Source of the DNA: Sphingopyxis sp. L1A2A
Lineage (GTDB): Bacteria; Pseudomonadota; Alphaproteobacteria; Sphingomonadales; Sphingomonadaceae
Assembly: GCF_005502465.1 (NCBI RefSeq)
Contig: NZ_SCOT01000006.1
Location: 85,644 to 149,643, forward strand
Length of the DNA: 64,000 nt
Direction: 5' to 3'
This document shows, piece after piece, positions 46,334 through 56,825 of this stretch (the first letter of the stretch is position 1; every line of letters starts with the position of its first letter). The notes under the pieces were generated by a model. The model made no database searches. It was not told the origin of the DNA and saw nothing but the letters and a program-made list of their open reading frames with translations. The translations under genes were made by a program, and so were the position numbers.

Positions 46334-46567
46334 TCAGTCGTCTTCCGCGATCTTACGGTTCATCACGATATGCGCCGCCCAGCGCAGCGCCATGCCGATC
46401 ACCGAAAGCGCCGCGCCCGCAATCACCGCCCCGACCAATGCTGGGTTTTCATCGGGCGCGGGCCAGGCGACCCACGCCAGCAACGCGACGCTGACGATCG
46501 ACAGCGCATATCCGATCCCGGTCAGCCAGTTCGCCAAATGATCAACTCTCCGCTGCCGACGACGCAT
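46334..46567 (-). CDS. Small unknown two-pass membrane protein
   Basis: A 77-residue protein with two hydrophobic segments (about 11-33 and 43-62) and a basic N-terminus (RRRQRR), so both termini are likely cytoplasmic. Its start lies 26 bases inside the end of the DoxX gene, which suggests coupling. No family recognised. Confidence 0.65.
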   Translation of the reverse strand: MRRRQRRVDHLANWLTGIGYALSIVSVALLAWVAWPAPDENPALVGAVIAGAALSVIGMALRWAAHIVMNRKIAEDD

Positions 46568-46973
46568 GGCGCGCCGGCCAATAGGCCCAAGCGAGGGCGA
46601 GCAACGACACGATCAGGATCACGCTATACTCCATCCCGTTGCGCCCGCCGCCGACGACGAACCAGCCGAAAGGCAGATGGACCAGAATCATGCCGAGGGT
46701 CAGGATAGCGGCATGACCGAGCGCGACAAGGCTGGTCCAGCGGCGGGTCAGGATCAGCGCCGGGCCGACCAGTTCGTACAGCGTGACCGCCATCGCCCAG
46801 CCATAGCCCCAGGGGAAACCCTGGCTTTCCAGCCAGATGCCGAAGGGCACCACGCCGCCGGCGACGAGGCGGAACAGCCCGTGGATCAAAATCAACAGCG
46901 CGACGGTGATCCGCAGAATATCGACCACGCGTTCGGCCCGGTGCGGCGATGCCTTGGCTCCCAGCAACCCCAT
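46542..46973 (-). CDS. DoxX family membrane protein
   Basis: A 143-residue inner-membrane protein with four hydrophobic segments and the DoxX landmarks ILIHGLFRLVAGG and YELVGPALIL. Family members are linked to quinol or thiol redox functions, none proven here. I chose the ATG at 46973 because GGGGA sits 7-8 bases upstream; the longer frame adds residues without protein character. Confidence 0.85.
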   Translation of the reverse strand: MGLLGAKASPHRAERVVDILRITVALLILIHGLFRLVAGGVVPFGIWLESQGFPWGYGWAMAVTLYELVGPALILTRRWTSLVALGHAAILTLGMILVHLPFGWFVVGGGRNGMEYSVILIVSLLALAWAYWPARHASSAAES

Positions 46974-47073
46974 CTTCCATTCCCCTTTATTGCAAACTCC
47001 CGGTTCGCAAATCCTAACGCCGTGCGGCACATCGACGAAGCCGCACAGACGTACCGGTACCCGCCGCGCGCGG

Positions 47074-48756
47074 TCAGCCGGTGCGGAAGCCATGGGTGAT
47101 CGGATAGCGGCGGTCGCGGCCGAAGTTGCGCGTCGACAGCTTGACCCCCGGCGGCGCCTGGCGCCGCTTATATTCGGCGAGCATCAGAAGGCGTTCGATT
47201 CGCACCACCGCATCGCGGTCGAACCCATGCCGCGCGACGACATCGTCGACGCTCGCTTCCTCCTCGACCAGCATGTGCAGCATGCGATCGAGATCGGCAT
47301 AGGGTGGCAGACTGTCCTCATCCTTCTGGTCGGGGCGCAGTTCTGCGCTCGGCGGCTTGGTGATGATGGTCTCGGGCATGACCGGGGCCACCGGGTTAAG
47401 CGACAGCCGCGGCACATTGTCATTGCGCCACTTGGCGACCGCGAACACCGTCATCTTGTACGCGTCCTTCAGCGGATTATAGCCGCCCGCCATGTCGCCA
47501 TAGATCGTCGCATAGCCGACGCTCATCTCGCTCTTGTTGCCCGTGGTCAGCAGCATCGGCCCGAATTTGTTGCTGAGCGCCATCAGGGTCACGCCGCGGA
47601 TGCGCGACTGGACATTTTCCTCGGTGATATCGACCTCGACATCGGCAAAGCTGCCCGCCAGCATCGTATCGAACGCCTCGACCGCGGGGACGATCGAGAT
47701 GGTGTCGAGCTTGCAGCCGATCAGCGCGGCGCAGCCCGCGGCATCGTCGAGGCTCGCCTGGCTGGTGAAGCGGCTGGGCATCATCACGCACCACACCCGG
47801 TCGGGGCCAAGCGCATCGGCGGCGATCGCGGCACAGATCGCCGAATCGATCCCGCCCGACAGCCCGAGCACGACGCCCGGAAAGCGGTTGCGTGTGACAT
47901 AGTCGCGCAAGCTGACGATCATCGCGCTGTAAATGTCGGCCGGGTGCGCCTCCCACTCGGCGATCGCGCCGGTCTCGCAAATCCAGCCGTCGGCGCCTTT
48001 GACCCAGCGCGTCACCCGCTCCTCGGCCTCCCAGTCGGTCAGGCGGTGCGCCGTCCCGCCATCGGCGTTCAGCACGAACGAACAGCCATCGAACACCAGT
48101 TCGTCCTGCCCGCCGATGCGGTTGAGAAAGATCAGCGGCAGGCCGGTTTCGGCGACACGGCCCGCGAACACCTGGCTCAGCCGCCGTTCGTCCTTGTCGA
48201 TTTCATACGGGCTGCCGTTGACCGAGATCAGCAGATCGGCGCCTTGATCGGCCAGATGCCGCGACACTTTGGGCAACCAGCCATCCTCGCAGATCGGCAG
48301 CCCGAGCCGGATTCCGCGCCATTCGACAATGTCGGGGAGCGGCCCGGGGGCGAAAACGCGCTTTTCGTCGAAGGTGCCGTAATTGGGCAGCTCGTGCTTG
48401 CGCCGCGTAGCGACGATCCGGCCGCGGTCGAGCAGGGCGATGATGTTGTAGAGCGCGTCGCTCCCATCCGCATTCTTGGCGCGCTCGACCGATCCGACGA
48501 GCATCGCCGGGCCGCCGTCACCGGTGTCGGCGGCCAGTTCGGCGAGCAGTGCCGCAGCCCGCTCGGCAAGCGCGGGTTTCAGCACCAGATCCTCGGGCGG
48601 ATAGCCGATCAATTGCAGTTCGGGATAGAGGATCAGGTCGGCATCCCGGTGCCGCGCCCGCACCGCCCGCATTGCGTCGGCGTTGGCAGCGAGGTCGCCG
48701 ACCGCCTGCGTCATCTGGGCCAGGACGATAGTGAGCGTGTCGGCGACGTCGGTCAT
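47074..48756 (-). CDS. nadE: Glutamine-dependent NAD+ synthetase
   Basis: A 560-residue enzyme that amidates nicotinic-acid adenine dinucleotide. The N-terminal nitrilase-type glutaminase has Glu46 (YPELQL), Lys120 (RRKHELPN) and Cys156 (LPICEDGW). The C-terminal synthetase has the SGGIDS PP-loop (near 305). The length and domain order match glutamine-using NadE. The ATG at 48756 is the family start; the longer frame is not needed. Divergent from prs. Confidence 0.96.
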   Translation of the reverse strand: MTDVADTLTIVLAQMTQAVGDLAANADAMRAVRARHRDADLILYPELQLIGYPPEDLVLKPALAERAAALLAELAADTGDGGPAMLVGSVERAKNADGSDALYNIIALLDRGRIVATRRKHELPNYGTFDEKRVFAPGPLPDIVEWRGIRLGLPICEDGWLPKVSRHLADQGADLLISVNGSPYEIDKDERRLSQVFAGRVAETGLPLIFLNRIGGQDELVFDGCSFVLNADGGTAHRLTDWEAEERVTRWVKGADGWICETGAIAEWEAHPADIYSAMIVSLRDYVTRNRFPGVVLGLSGGIDSAICAAIAADALGPDRVWCVMMPSRFTSQASLDDAAGCAALIGCKLDTISIVPAVEAFDTMLAGSFADVEVDITEENVQSRIRGVTLMALSNKFGPMLLTTGNKSEMSVGYATIYGDMAGGYNPLKDAYKMTVFAVAKWRNDNVPRLSLNPVAPVMPETIITKPPSAELRPDQKDEDSLPPYADLDRMLHMLVEEEASVDDVVARHGFDRDAVVRIERLLMLAEYKRRQAPPGVKLSTRNFGRDRRYPITHGFRTG

Positions 48757-48903
48757 GGCGCCGAGCCTTACCCCCGGCGGCCGCGATTGCAATGACCCAG
48801 CGGTGCGGGACGCGACCAAAGGTTGAACTTCACCCTTCCCCTATCGCCCCCTGCTGGCTAAGGGGCGCGCAATCCTATCCGCCGCGAAAGGGCCGCGCAC
48901 CCC

Positions 48904-49839
48904 ATGAAACTGATCTCCGGCAACAGCAATCTTCCCCTCGCCCGCGCGATCGCGGACTATCTGGAACTGCCGCTGACCGACACCAGTGTGCGCCGCTTTG
49001 CCGACGAAGAAGTGTTCGTCGAAATCCATGAAAATGTCCGCGGCCAGGACGTCTTCATCGTCCAGCCGACGAACTTCCCCGCCAACGACAATCTGATGGA
49101 ATTGCTGATCATCACCGACGCGCTGCGCCGCGCCTCGGCGAAACGCATCACCGCCGTCGTCCCCTATTTCGGCTATGCCCGCCAGGACCGCAAACCCGGC
49201 CCGCGCACGCCGATATCCGCCAAGCTGGTGGCCAATCTGATCACCACCTCGGGCGCCGACCGGGTGCTCGCGATCGACCTGCACGCCGGGCAGATCCAGG
49301 GCTTTTTCGACATCCCGACCGACAACCTCTACGCCGCGCCGGTGATGAGCGCCGACATCCAGGCGCGGTTCGCGGGCAAGAATCTGATGGTCGTGTCGCC
49401 CGACGTCGGCGGCGTCGTGCGCGCCCGCGCGCTCGCCAAGCGGCTCGACAACGCGCCGCTGGCGATCGTCGATAAACGCCGTGAACGCGCCGGCGAATCC
49501 GAAGTGATGAACATCATCGGTGATGTGAAGGGGCGCTTCTGCATCCTGATCGACGATATCGTCGATTCGGCGGGCACGCTGTGCAACGCCGCCGCGGCGC
49601 TGAAGGCCGCGGGCGCCGAGGGCGTTGTCGCTTATTGCACCCATGGCGTGCTGTCGGGCGGCGCAGTCGCGCGCGTCGAGGCGAGCGAGCTCACCGAGCT
49701 CGTCATCACCGATTCGATCCAGCCGACCGATGCGGTCAACGACAGCGCCAAGGTCCGCGCGCTGACCGTCGCGCCGCTGCTCGGCGAAGCGATCAAGCGC
49801 ATCGCCGACGAATCGAGCGTCTCGTCGCTGTTCGATTGA
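48904..49839 (+). CDS. prs: Ribose-phosphate pyrophosphokinase
   Basis: A 311-residue enzyme making PRPP from ribose 5-phosphate and ATP, used for nucleotides, histidine and NAD. Conserved segments: [28 protein letters not shown], and the PRPP loop [10 protein letters not shown] (near 218-227). It is divergent from nadE, another PRPP-linked pathway gene, with 147 bases between the starts. A phosphatase gene follows 8 bases later. Confidence 0.97.
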   Translation: MKLISGNSNLPLARAIADYLELPLTDTSVRRFADEEVFVEIHENVRGQDVFIVQPTNFPANDNLMELLIITDALRRASAKRITAVVPYFGYARQDRKPGPRTPISAKLVANLITTSGADRVLAIDLHAGQIQGFFDIPTDNLYAAPVMSADIQARFAGKNLMVVSPDVGGVVRARALAKRLDNAPLAIVDKRRERAGESEVMNIIGDVKGRFCILIDDIVDSAGTLCNAAAALKAAGAEGVVAYCTHGVLSGGAVARVEASELTELVITDSIQPTDAVNDSAKVRALTVAPLLGEAIKRIADESSVSSLFD

Positions 49840-49847
49840 CGCAAGGC

Positions 49848-50642
49848 GTGTCGATCACCTCCGACCTCGCCCTCGCCAATCGCCTCGCCGACGCGGCCGG
49901 CAACGCCATTCGCCCGCTGTTCCGCGCCGCCTTTGCCCATGAAGCCAAGGACGATGCCTCGCCGGTGACCGAGGCCGACCGCGCTGCCGAAGCCGCGATG
50001 CGCCGGCTGCTGGGGGCCGAGGCGCCGCGCGACGGGATCATCGGCGAGGAATATGGCGCCGAGCGCCCCGATGCAGCGCGGCAGTGGGTGCTCGACCCGA
50101 TCGACGGCACCGTCAGCTTTATGGCGGGGCGACCGATTTTCGGCACCCTGATCGCGCTGCTCCAGGACGGCTGGCCGATCCTGGGCATCATCGACCAGCC
50201 GATCAGCGGCGAACGCTGGGTCGGCGCGCTGGGTCGGCCGACGCTGTTCGGCGGCCAGCCGGCGCGCACCCGCACCTGCCGCGCCCTCGCCGATGCGACG
50301 CTCGCCACCACCGGGCCGCAATATTTTGCCGATCATGACGCCGAACATTTCATGGCGCTCGCCGCGCAGACCGCGCACAAGCGCCTGATCTTTGGCGGCG
50401 ATTGTTACAATTACGGCCTGCTGGCGAGCGGCCATGTCGATCTGGTGGTCGAGGCGGGGCTGAAGCTCCACGATTTTGCCGCGCTCGTCCCCATCGTCGA
50501 GGGTGCGGGCGGGACGATGTGCGACTGGAACGGCGATCCGCTCAACGCCGACAGCGCCAAAGACGGTGGGGGCCATGTCATCGCGCTCGGCGATCCGGCG
50601 CGGCTCGAGGATGTGATCGAGGGGCTGGCCTGTCACCATTGA
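49848..50642 (+). CDS. hisN: Inositol-monophosphatase-like phosphatase, HisN type
   Basis: A 264-residue metal-dependent phosphatase. Metal-binding motifs GEEYG (near 67) and DPIDGT (near 83), then the GGDCYNYG and [18 protein letters not shown] segments, match the HisN group that removes phosphate from histidinol phosphate. It follows prs, whose product feeds histidine synthesis, which fits. The GTG at 49848 gives the family N-terminus; a TTG at 49836 overlapping the prs stop is an alternative. Inositol or other substrates cannot be excluded. Confidence 0.85.
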   Translation: MSITSDLALANRLADAAGNAIRPLFRAAFAHEAKDDASPVTEADRAAEAAMRRLLGAEAPRDGIIGEEYGAERPDAARQWVLDPIDGTVSFMAGRPIFGTLIALLQDGWPILGIIDQPISGERWVGALGRPTLFGGQPARTRTCRALADATLATTGPQYFADHDAEHFMALAAQTAHKRLIFGGDCYNYGLLASGHVDLVVEAGLKLHDFAALVPIVEGAGGTMCDWNGDPLNADSAKDGGGHVIALGDPARLEDVIEGLACHH

Positions 50643-50778
50643 AACGGCGGCGGGCCTCCTGTTCCTGCAACGCTTGCATTTCCGGGCGAATCCCCCTAAG
50701 CGCCCCGCTTCCGATTGTGTCGGCTGGCGACAAGGGCTGCCAGGTCGATACGCAAACGGACTTCCAAAGGAGACCAAA

Positions 50779-50982
50779 ATGCCCAAAATGAAGACCAAGA
50801 GCGGTGTGAAGAAACGCTTCAAATTCACCGCCTCGGGCAAAGTGAAGCACGGCGTTGCCGGCAAGCGTCACCGCCTGATTTCGCACAATTCGAAATATAT
50901 CCGCACCAACCGCGGCACCAGCGTGCTGAGCGATTCGGATGTGGCCCATGTGCGCCTCTGGGCGCCCTACGGCCTGAAGTAA
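50779..50982 (+). CDS. rpmI: 50S ribosomal protein L35
   Basis: A 67-residue basic ribosomal protein, [15 protein letters not shown] start with the family's [12 protein letters not shown] segment. A strong AAAGGAGA ribosome site precedes the ATG. It is followed by rplT after 13 bases. infC is not directly upstream, unlike in many bacteria; the hisN-type gene is there instead. Confidence 0.97.
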   Translation: MPKMKTKSGVKKRFKFTASGKVKHGVAGKRHRLISHNSKYIRTNRGTSVLSDSDVAHVRLWAPYGLK

Positions 50983-50995
50983 GGAGCGCTAAGGC

Positions 50996-51361
50996 ATGTC
51001 ACGCATCAAACGCGGCGTCACCACGCGCGCCAAGCACAAACGCGTATTGGAACAGGCGAAGGGCTTTTACGGCCGTCGCAAGAACACCATTCGTATCGCC
51101 AAGCAGGCGGTCGAGAAGGCCGGCCAATATGCTTATCGCGACCGCAAGGTTAAGAAGCGCAATTTCCGCGGTCTGTGGATCCAGCGCATCAACGCTGCGG
51201 TTCGCGCCGAAGGCCTGACCTATTCGCAGTTCATGCATGGCGTGAAGCTGGCCGGGATCGAGCTCGACCGCAAGGTCATGGCCGACCTGGCGATGAACGA
51301 AGGCACGGTCTTTACGACCATCATCGCCCAGGCGAAAGCGGCGCTGCCCAAGGCAGCCTGA
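50996..51361 (+). CDS. rplT: 50S ribosomal protein L20
   Basis: A 121-residue ribosomal protein needed for large-subunit assembly, starting [16 protein letters not shown] with the long basic helix region and [10 protein letters not shown]. It shares an operon with rpmI and is closed by a terminator at 51391-51416. In many bacteria rplT autoregulates this operon; I see no clear leader structure to support that here. Confidence 0.97.
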   Translation: MSRIKRGVTTRAKHKRVLEQAKGFYGRRKNTIRIAKQAVEKAGQYAYRDRKVKKRNFRGLWIQRINAAVRAEGLTYSQFMHGVKLAGIELDRKVMADLAMNEGTVFTTIIAQAKAALPKAA

Positions 51362-51390
51362 CGCTTTTAAGCGAGGCAACAAGAAAAAAG

Positions 51391-51416
51391 GGCGGTCCCG
51401 GCGGGGCCGCCTTTTT
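51391..51416 (+). terminator. Terminator after rplT
   Basis: A nine-pair stem (GGCGGTCCC with GGGGCCGCC, including one G-T pair) around a GGC loop is followed by TTTTT. It separates rpmI-rplT from the pheST region. Confidence 0.85.
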
Positions 51417-51445
51417 CGTTGGGGCATCGCTGGCTGGGATGTCCG

Positions 51446-51622
51446 CTAGCAACCGATTGCGGACATTCCCTATCATCGTCACCCCGGACTTGATCCGGGG
51501 TCCATGACGACGGTGCTGCTGTGGATCCCGGATCAAGTCCGGGATGACGAAGGTCTGAATTCGACCGGTTGTGGACGCTCTCTCTTCCCTTCGTCATTCC
51601 CGCGAAAGCGGGAATGACGAGG
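51446..51622. repeat. Tandem composite REP elements
   Basis: The leader GCTAGCAACCGATTGCGGAC (from 51446) is followed by facing CGGACTTGATCCGG copies (about 51485 and 51527). A second leader-like GACCGGTTGTGGAC (51560-51573) then precedes a different hairpin, TCATTCCCGCGAAAGCGGGAATGA (51595-51618). Confidence 0.8.
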
Positions 51623-52222
51623 AGGGCGTAGGGCAGCTCCCCACCCCAATGCCGCCATCCGTCGCTCAAAAATACGCTGTCCTACATTATTCCGCTATGC
51701 CAACCTTGGTGTCAGCTCTTTCAATTTGTAAGCAAAAGCGGTCGCCGCCCGGATTCCGGATACGGCCAAGAACTAGCCGCCATCTGTCCGCCGAGCGCGA
51801 CAAATCCGGCGCTGCAATAGGCTGAACTTTCCTGAACTTTGGCATGATAGCCGGTCCACGCGCCGACCCCGCTCTGCGCGCCCAGCCCGGGATAATCGAA
51901 AACGGCAATGGCAGCTTCGCGCCCCAAAGCGGACATCTGCCTCCCCCCAAACGAAGAAGCGGCGCGAAGCTCTCGCTGCGCGCCGCTTCGACAATGGTTC
52001 CAGTGGGAACCATCGCCCCCCCGCCCGTTCCGAAAAGCCGTGGGTCGCCGAAAGCTGTCGGCCGGGACGAAGCTCAAAAAATCAGTCCTGTGGTCCCATC
52101 AGCGCCAATTTTGTCCTGGTGCTCGCCCCCCGAGCCAGCGACGTAACTATGACGCAGCGACGGCGCAGAAAATTGTAGAAACCCGACAAGCAATGGCGTC
52201 AAAATATTGTTTTTCGTCGTGA
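51623..52222. other. 600-base intergenic region, no gene supported
   Basis: No frame here has protein-like composition, a ribosome site and a homologous family that I recognise. The left part is AT-richer than the genome. It contains two hairpins: GAAGCGGCGCG/CGCGCCGCTTC (51956-51966 with 51979-51989) and GGTTCC/GGAACC (51997-52012). It may be repeat debris plus the promoter of the AraC-type gene. Confidence 0.6.
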
Positions 52223-53146
52223 ATGCCCGCTAGAAGACGGTCGATGCCAGAAAGCACCGTTTCTGCGCCGGATATGGCCGACGTTCGAATCGCCACCCGT
52301 TTTTTCGCGGTGTCGGCGGCGCTGCGCCCCTATCTCAGCACGATCTATCTGACCGAAGTGTCGGTCCCGGCGGGCAGCCGCGTCGATGATTATCTGCATC
52401 CCGAATGGGCCAATTTGCGCTTTGTCGAAGGCGAGGTGCCGCTGGCGTCGGTGGGCGGCGCGCCGGTCATCGCCACGCCGCGCTTTATCGCCACCGGCCC
52501 GACCAGCACCGCCACCTATTTCGCCACCGGCACCATGCGGGTCTGGGGCATCGGCGTCGTGCCGCTGGGCTGGGCGAAATTCATCCCGCTGCCCGCCGAC
52601 GATCTGGCCGACCGGTTTTGCGACGGCGCCGCGCACCCCGCCTTTGCCGCTTTTGCGCCGCTCGGCGAGGCATTGCGCGGGGTGAACGACGTCGACGCCG
52701 CCGCGGCGATGATCGACGCCCATTTCTGCGCCCTGCTCGATCGCGCACCGCCCGACGACACGGCGATCCTGGCGGCGCACCGCGCGCTGGTCGACGACGA
52801 GCTGGCGACCGTCGCCGACCTGTCGGCCAAGCTGGCGCTGTCCGAACGCTCGATCGAACGATTGAGCCACCGCGCCTTCGGCTTTTCGCCCAAGCTGCTA
52901 CTCCGCCGCCAGCGTTTCCTGCGCTCGCTGGCGCGCTTCATGCTCGACCCGTCGATGGCGTGGATCGATACGATGGATCATCATTATTACGACCAGGCGC
53001 AATTCACCCGCGACTTCGCCAAATTCATGGGGATGAGCCCGCGCGACTATGCCGCGCGGCCCAAACCGATCCTGGGCGCCGCCGCCAAAGCCCGCGCCGC
53101 CGCGGCGGGCGCCGCCGTACAAGGGCTGCACAAGCCCGGGGGTTGA
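52223..53146 (+). CDS. AraC-family transcriptional regulator
   Basis: A 307-residue regulator with a C-terminal double HTH: LSERSIERLSHRAFGFSPKLLLRRQRFLR (about 205-235) and DQAQFTRDFAKFMGMSPRDY (about 258-278), which match the AraC signature. Residues 1-180 are an unassigned sensor domain. An internal ATG at 52244 is an alternative start. It stands between rplT and pheS, which are neighbours in many bacteria, and is flanked by REP elements. Targets unknown. Confidence 0.88.
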   Translation: MPARRRSMPESTVSAPDMADVRIATRFFAVSAALRPYLSTIYLTEVSVPAGSRVDDYLHPEWANLRFVEGEVPLASVGGAPVIATPRFIATGPTSTATYFATGTMRVWGIGVVPLGWAKFIPLPADDLADRFCDGAAHPAFAAFAPLGEALRGVNDVDAAAAMIDAHFCALLDRAPPDDTAILAAHRALVDDELATVADLSAKLALSERSIERLSHRAFGFSPKLLLRRQRFLRSLARFMLDPSMAWIDTMDHHYYDQAQFTRDFAKFMGMSPRDYAARPKPILGAAAKARAAAAGAAVQGLHKPGG

Positions 53147-53221
53147 CCCACGCATTAGGTTCGGTGCAAGCGGCGGCTTGATTTTCGCTCTCACTGTTCA
53201 GCACACGCCCGGTTTCCTGTA

Positions 53222-53308
53222 CGTCATTCTCGCGCAAGCGGGGGTCCGCAAGATAGAGCGGTGTCGTCAGGGTAAGTGATGGATTTCCGCCTGCGCGGGA
53301 ATGACGAA
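53222..53308. repeat. Inverted repeat before pheS (CGTCATTC..GCGCAAGCG type)
   Basis: CGTCATTCTCGCGCAAGCGG (53222-53241) faces CCGCCTGCGCGGGAATGACG (53287-53306) with a few mismatches. The ends match the hairpin at 51595-51618. It stops 12 bases before the pheS start codon, so it will form part of its leader. Confidence 0.75.
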
Positions 53309-53320
53309 GGAAGATGATTA

Positions 53321-54403
53321 GTGTTCGACATCAATCAGGCTATTTTGGCGATTGACCACGCTGAAACATTGGACGCGCTTGAAGCATTACGCGTCCAGTT
53401 TCTGGGCAAAAACGGTGAAATCACACTGCTGATGAAAAAACTGGGTCAAATGACCCAGGACGAACGCTCGTCATTTGGGCCGTTGTTCAACGGCTATCAG
53501 CGCGAAGCAAATGCCGCCATCGCCAGCCGTAAGACGGCGCTCGAAAGCGCGGTACTCGACGCCCGTCTGGCGAACGAGCGGATCGACATGACGTTGCCCG
53601 CCGATGCCGCGCCCAAGGGCAGCATCCATCCGGTCAGCCAGGTGATGGACGAGCTCGCCGAAATCTTTGCCGACATGGGCTTTGCCGTCGCCACCGGTCC
53701 CGAAATCGAGGATGACTGGCGCAATTTCACCGCGCTCAACATTCCCGAAACGCATCCGGCACGCGCGATGCACGACACCTTCTATTTCCCCGACAAGGAT
53801 GCCGAGGGCCGCGCCATGCTGCTGCGCACCCACACCTCGCCGGTCCAGATCCGCACGATGATGAGCCAGCAGCCGCCGATCCGCATCATCGCGCCCGGCC
53901 GCGTCTATCGCAGCGACAGCGATGCGACGCATACCCCGATGTTCCATCAGGTGGAAGGTCTCGTCATCGACCGCGGCATCCATATGGGGCATCTGAAGTG
54001 GACGCTTGAGACCTTCCTGAAGGCCTATTTCGAGCGCGACGACATCGTCCTGCGACTGCGCCCGAGCTATTTCCCCTTCACCGAACCGTCGGCGGAAGTG
54101 GATGTCGGCTATAAGCAGGAAAAGGGCCGCCGCATCGTCGGCGGGCATGGCGATGATGATGCCCATGCGTGGATGGAGCTGCTCGGCAGCGGGATGGTGA
54201 ACCGCCGCGTCATCGCCAATTGCGGGCTCGATCCCGACGAATGGCAGGGCTTTGCCTTCGGGGTCGGGGTCGACCGGCTGGCGATGCTGAAATATGGCAT
54301 GGACGACCTGCGCGCCTTTTTCGACGGCGACCTTCGCTGGCTGGCGCATTATGGATTCGGCGCGCTGAGTGTCCCGACGCTGAGCGGGGGGATTTCGGCA
54401 TGA
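53321..54403 (+). CDS. pheS: Phenylalanyl-tRNA synthetase alpha subunit
   Basis: A 360-residue catalytic subunit of the alpha2beta2 enzyme. An N-terminal coiled coil (about 1-85) is followed by the class II catalytic domain with [15 protein letters not shown], motif 2 [20 protein letters not shown] and motif 3 [14 protein letters not shown]. The start is GTG with a GAAGGAAG ribosome site about 8 bases upstream. It overlaps pheT by ATGA. Confidence 0.97.
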   Translation: MFDINQAILAIDHAETLDALEALRVQFLGKNGEITLLMKKLGQMTQDERSSFGPLFNGYQREANAAIASRKTALESAVLDARLANERIDMTLPADAAPKGSIHPVSQVMDELAEIFADMGFAVATGPEIEDDWRNFTALNIPETHPARAMHDTFYFPDKDAEGRAMLLRTHTSPVQIRTMMSQQPPIRIIAPGRVYRSDSDATHTPMFHQVEGLVIDRGIHMGHLKWTLETFLKAYFERDDIVLRLRPSYFPFTEPSAEVDVGYKQEKGRRIVGGHGDDDAHAWMELLGSGMVNRRVIANCGLDPDEWQGFAFGVGVDRLAMLKYGMDDLRAFFDGDLRWLAHYGFGALSVPTLSGGISA

Positions 54404-56787
54404 AACTGACCCTCGAATGGCTCCGCGAGCATCTGGAAGGTGACTTCGCGGTCGCCGATATTGTCGATACCCTCAACCGCATCGGCCATGAGGTCGAAGG
54501 CGTCGAGAATCCCGCCGACAGGCTGAAGGGTTTCCGCGTCGCCAAGGTGCTGACCGCCGAGAAACATCCGCAGGCCGACAAGCTGCAAGTGCTGACGGTC
54601 GATACCGGCGACGGCGGCGCGCCGCTGACCGTCGTGTGCGGCGCGCCGAATGCACGCGCCGGACTGGTCGGCGTGCTCGGCCTGCCCGGCGCGGTCGTTC
54701 CCGCCAACGGCATGGAGCTGAAGGTCGCCGCCGTCCGCGGGGTCGAATCGAACGGCATGATGTGCTCGACGCGCGAGCTGGAGCTGGGCGACGATCATGA
54801 TGGGATCATCGAACTCCCCGCCGACGCCCCGATCGGCACACCCTTCGCCGATTACAGCGGCGCGGGCGATCCGGTGATCGACATTTCGATCACCCCGAAC
54901 CGGCAGGATTGCATGGGCGTGCGCGGCATCGCGCGCGACCTCGCCGCCGCAGGGCTCGGCACGCTGAAGCCGCTCGCCGTCCCGACCATCGTCGGGACAA
55001 GCGCACCCGCGACCGAAATCGCTACCCTCGACCCCGAAGGCTGTCCCGCCTTTTACGGCCGCACGATCAGCGGCGTCACCAACGGCGCCGCTCCCGAATG
55101 GATGCGCCGCCGCCTCGAAGCGGTCGGCCAGCGTTCGATCTCGGCGCTCGTCGACATCAGCAATTATGTCATGTTCGACCTCGGCCGCCCAAGCCATATC
55201 TATGACCGCGCCAGGCTGACCGGCGCGCTCGTCGCGCGCCGCGCGAAGGCGGGCGAAACGGTCACCGCGCTCAACGGCAAGGACTATGTGCTGACCGACA
55301 CGATGACGGTGATCGCCGACGACAGCGGCGTCCACGACATCGCGGGCATCATGGGCGGCGAGCATAGCGGGTGCAGCGAGACGACGAGCGACGTGCTGAT
55401 CGAAATCGCCTATTTCACCCCCGAGCGCATCGCGCTGACCGGACAGGCGCTCGCGCTGACCAGCGACGCGCGCAGCCGGTTCGAGCGCGGCGTCGATCCC
55501 GCCTTCCTCGACGACGCGACCGCGATCGTCACCGCGCATATTCTTGCGATCTGCGGCGGCTCCCCCTCGGCCGTGACGCGCGCGGGCACCCCGCCCGCCG
55601 AGGTGAAGACGGTCGATTACGACCCGGCGCTATCGGCCACGCTCGGCGGCATCGCGATCGCGGCCGAACGGCAGAAAGAGATTCTGACCGCGCTGGGCTT
55701 TACCGTCATCGAACAGGGCGGCCGCTGGCAGGTCGCGGTGCCGAGCTGGCGCCGCGACATCGACGGCGCCCCCGATCTGGTCGAGGAAGTCACGCGCATC
55801 ACCGGTTTCGACGCGATCGCGTCGGTGCCACTGCCGCGCAGCGATGGCGTCGCCAAACCGACCGCGACCGCCGAGCAGATGCTCCAACGCCGTATGCGCC
55901 GCGCCGCGGCATCGTCAGGCTTCCACGAAGCGGTGACCTGGTCGTTCATCAGCGACCGCGATGCCGCGCCGTTCGGCGGCGGCGACTGGTCGCTCGCCAA
56001 TCCGATCAGCGAAGATCTGAAGGTCATGCGCCCGTCGCTGCTCCCCGGCCTGCTCGCCGCGGCGCAGCGCAACCAGAATCGCGGCGCGGGTAGCATCCGC
56101 CTGTTCGAAATCGGGCGGCGCTATCTGAGGGGCGCCGAGCATCCGACGTTGGCGATCCTGATGGCGGGCGACAAGCGCGCGCGCGGCTGGCAGGCGGGCA
56201 AGGCGGCAGCGTTCGATGCGTTCGACGCCAAGGCCGCGGCGCTGGCGCTGCTTGAGGCCGCGGGCGCCCCCGCCGACCGCTTGCAGGTGATGGAAGCGGT
56301 CAGCGAGGGCAGCATCTGGCACCCCGGCCAGTCGGCGACGCTGCGGCTCGGTCCCAAGGCGGTGCTCGCCGAGTTCGGCGCGCTCCACCCGCTGCTGACC
56401 CGCCATTTCGACGTCGATGGCCCGGTGATGGCGGTGCAGATTTTCCTCGATGCGATCCCGGCAAAGCGCGCGAGCGGCCCAGCGCGCGCCGCCCTTACCC
56501 CGCCCGCGCTGCAATCGGTGCGCCGCGACTTTGCGTTCCTGGCCCCGACCAGCCTGACCGCCGCCGAGCTGGTCCGTGCGATCCGCGGCGCCGACAAGGC
56601 GAGCATCGTCGATGCGCGCCTGTTCGACCGCTTCACCGGGCAGGGCGTGCCCGAGGGTCAGGTGAGCCTGGCGGTCGAGGTCGAATTGCAGCCAGTGGAA
56701 AAGAGCTTCACCGACGCCGAGCTGAAGGCGATCGCCGACAAGGTGGTCGCGGCGGCGGCGAAGGTTGGGGCGGTGCTGCGGGGGTGA
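54400..56787 (+). CDS. pheT: Phenylalanyl-tRNA synthetase beta subunit
   Basis: A 795-residue subunit with the EMAP-like tRNA-binding domain (about 39-150), B3/B4 editing domain, B5 domain, a catalytic-like core and the C-terminal FDX-ACB anticodon-binding domain (about 700-795). [12 protein letters not shown] is the family start and the ATGA overlap couples it to pheS. A much longer frame upstream is the antisense-like reading of pheS and is not part of the protein. Confidence 0.96.
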   Translation: MKLTLEWLREHLEGDFAVADIVDTLNRIGHEVEGVENPADRLKGFRVAKVLTAEKHPQADKLQVLTVDTGDGGAPLTVVCGAPNARAGLVGVLGLPGAVVPANGMELKVAAVRGVESNGMMCSTRELELGDDHDGIIELPADAPIGTPFADYSGAGDPVIDISITPNRQDCMGVRGIARDLAAAGLGTLKPLAVPTIVGTSAPATEIATLDPEGCPAFYGRTISGVTNGAAPEWMRRRLEAVGQRSISALVDISNYVMFDLGRPSHIYDRARLTGALVARRAKAGETVTALNGKDYVLTDTMTVIADDSGVHDIAGIMGGEHSGCSETTSDVLIEIAYFTPERIALTGQALALTSDARSRFERGVDPAFLDDATAIVTAHILAICGGSPSAVTRAGTPPAEVKTVDYDPALSATLGGIAIAAERQKEILTALGFTVIEQGGRWQVAVPSWRRDIDGAPDLVEEVTRITGFDAIASVPLPRSDGVAKPTATAEQMLQRRMRRAAASSGFHEAVTWSFISDRDAAPFGGGDWSLANPISEDLKVMRPSLLPGLLAAAQRNQNRGAGSIRLFEIGRRYLRGAEHPTLAILMAGDKRARGWQAGKAAAFDAFDAKAAALALLEAAGAPADRLQVMEAVSEGSIWHPGQSATLRLGPKAVLAEFGALHPLLTRHFDVDGPVMAVQIFLDAIPAKRASGPARAALTPPALQSVRRDFAFLAPTSLTAAELVRAIRGADKASIVDARLFDRFTGQGVPEGQVSLAVEVELQPVEKSFTDAELKAIADKVVAAAAKVGAVLRG

Positions 56788-56825
56788 TCTTCGCGGCAGC
56801 GCGGGAAGAAAGGGAGAGTTTCGCC

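Noticed and set aside
49632..50864. Long minus-strand frames over prs/hisN, mutS, glnD, pheT and rpoN
   Set aside because: Each is the mirror of a real gene with recognised motifs on the other strand.
51721..52077. 118-codon minus-strand frame in the rplT-AraC gap
   Set aside because: No ribosome site, no recognised domain and repeat-like composition; similar junk frames occur around dispersed repeats.
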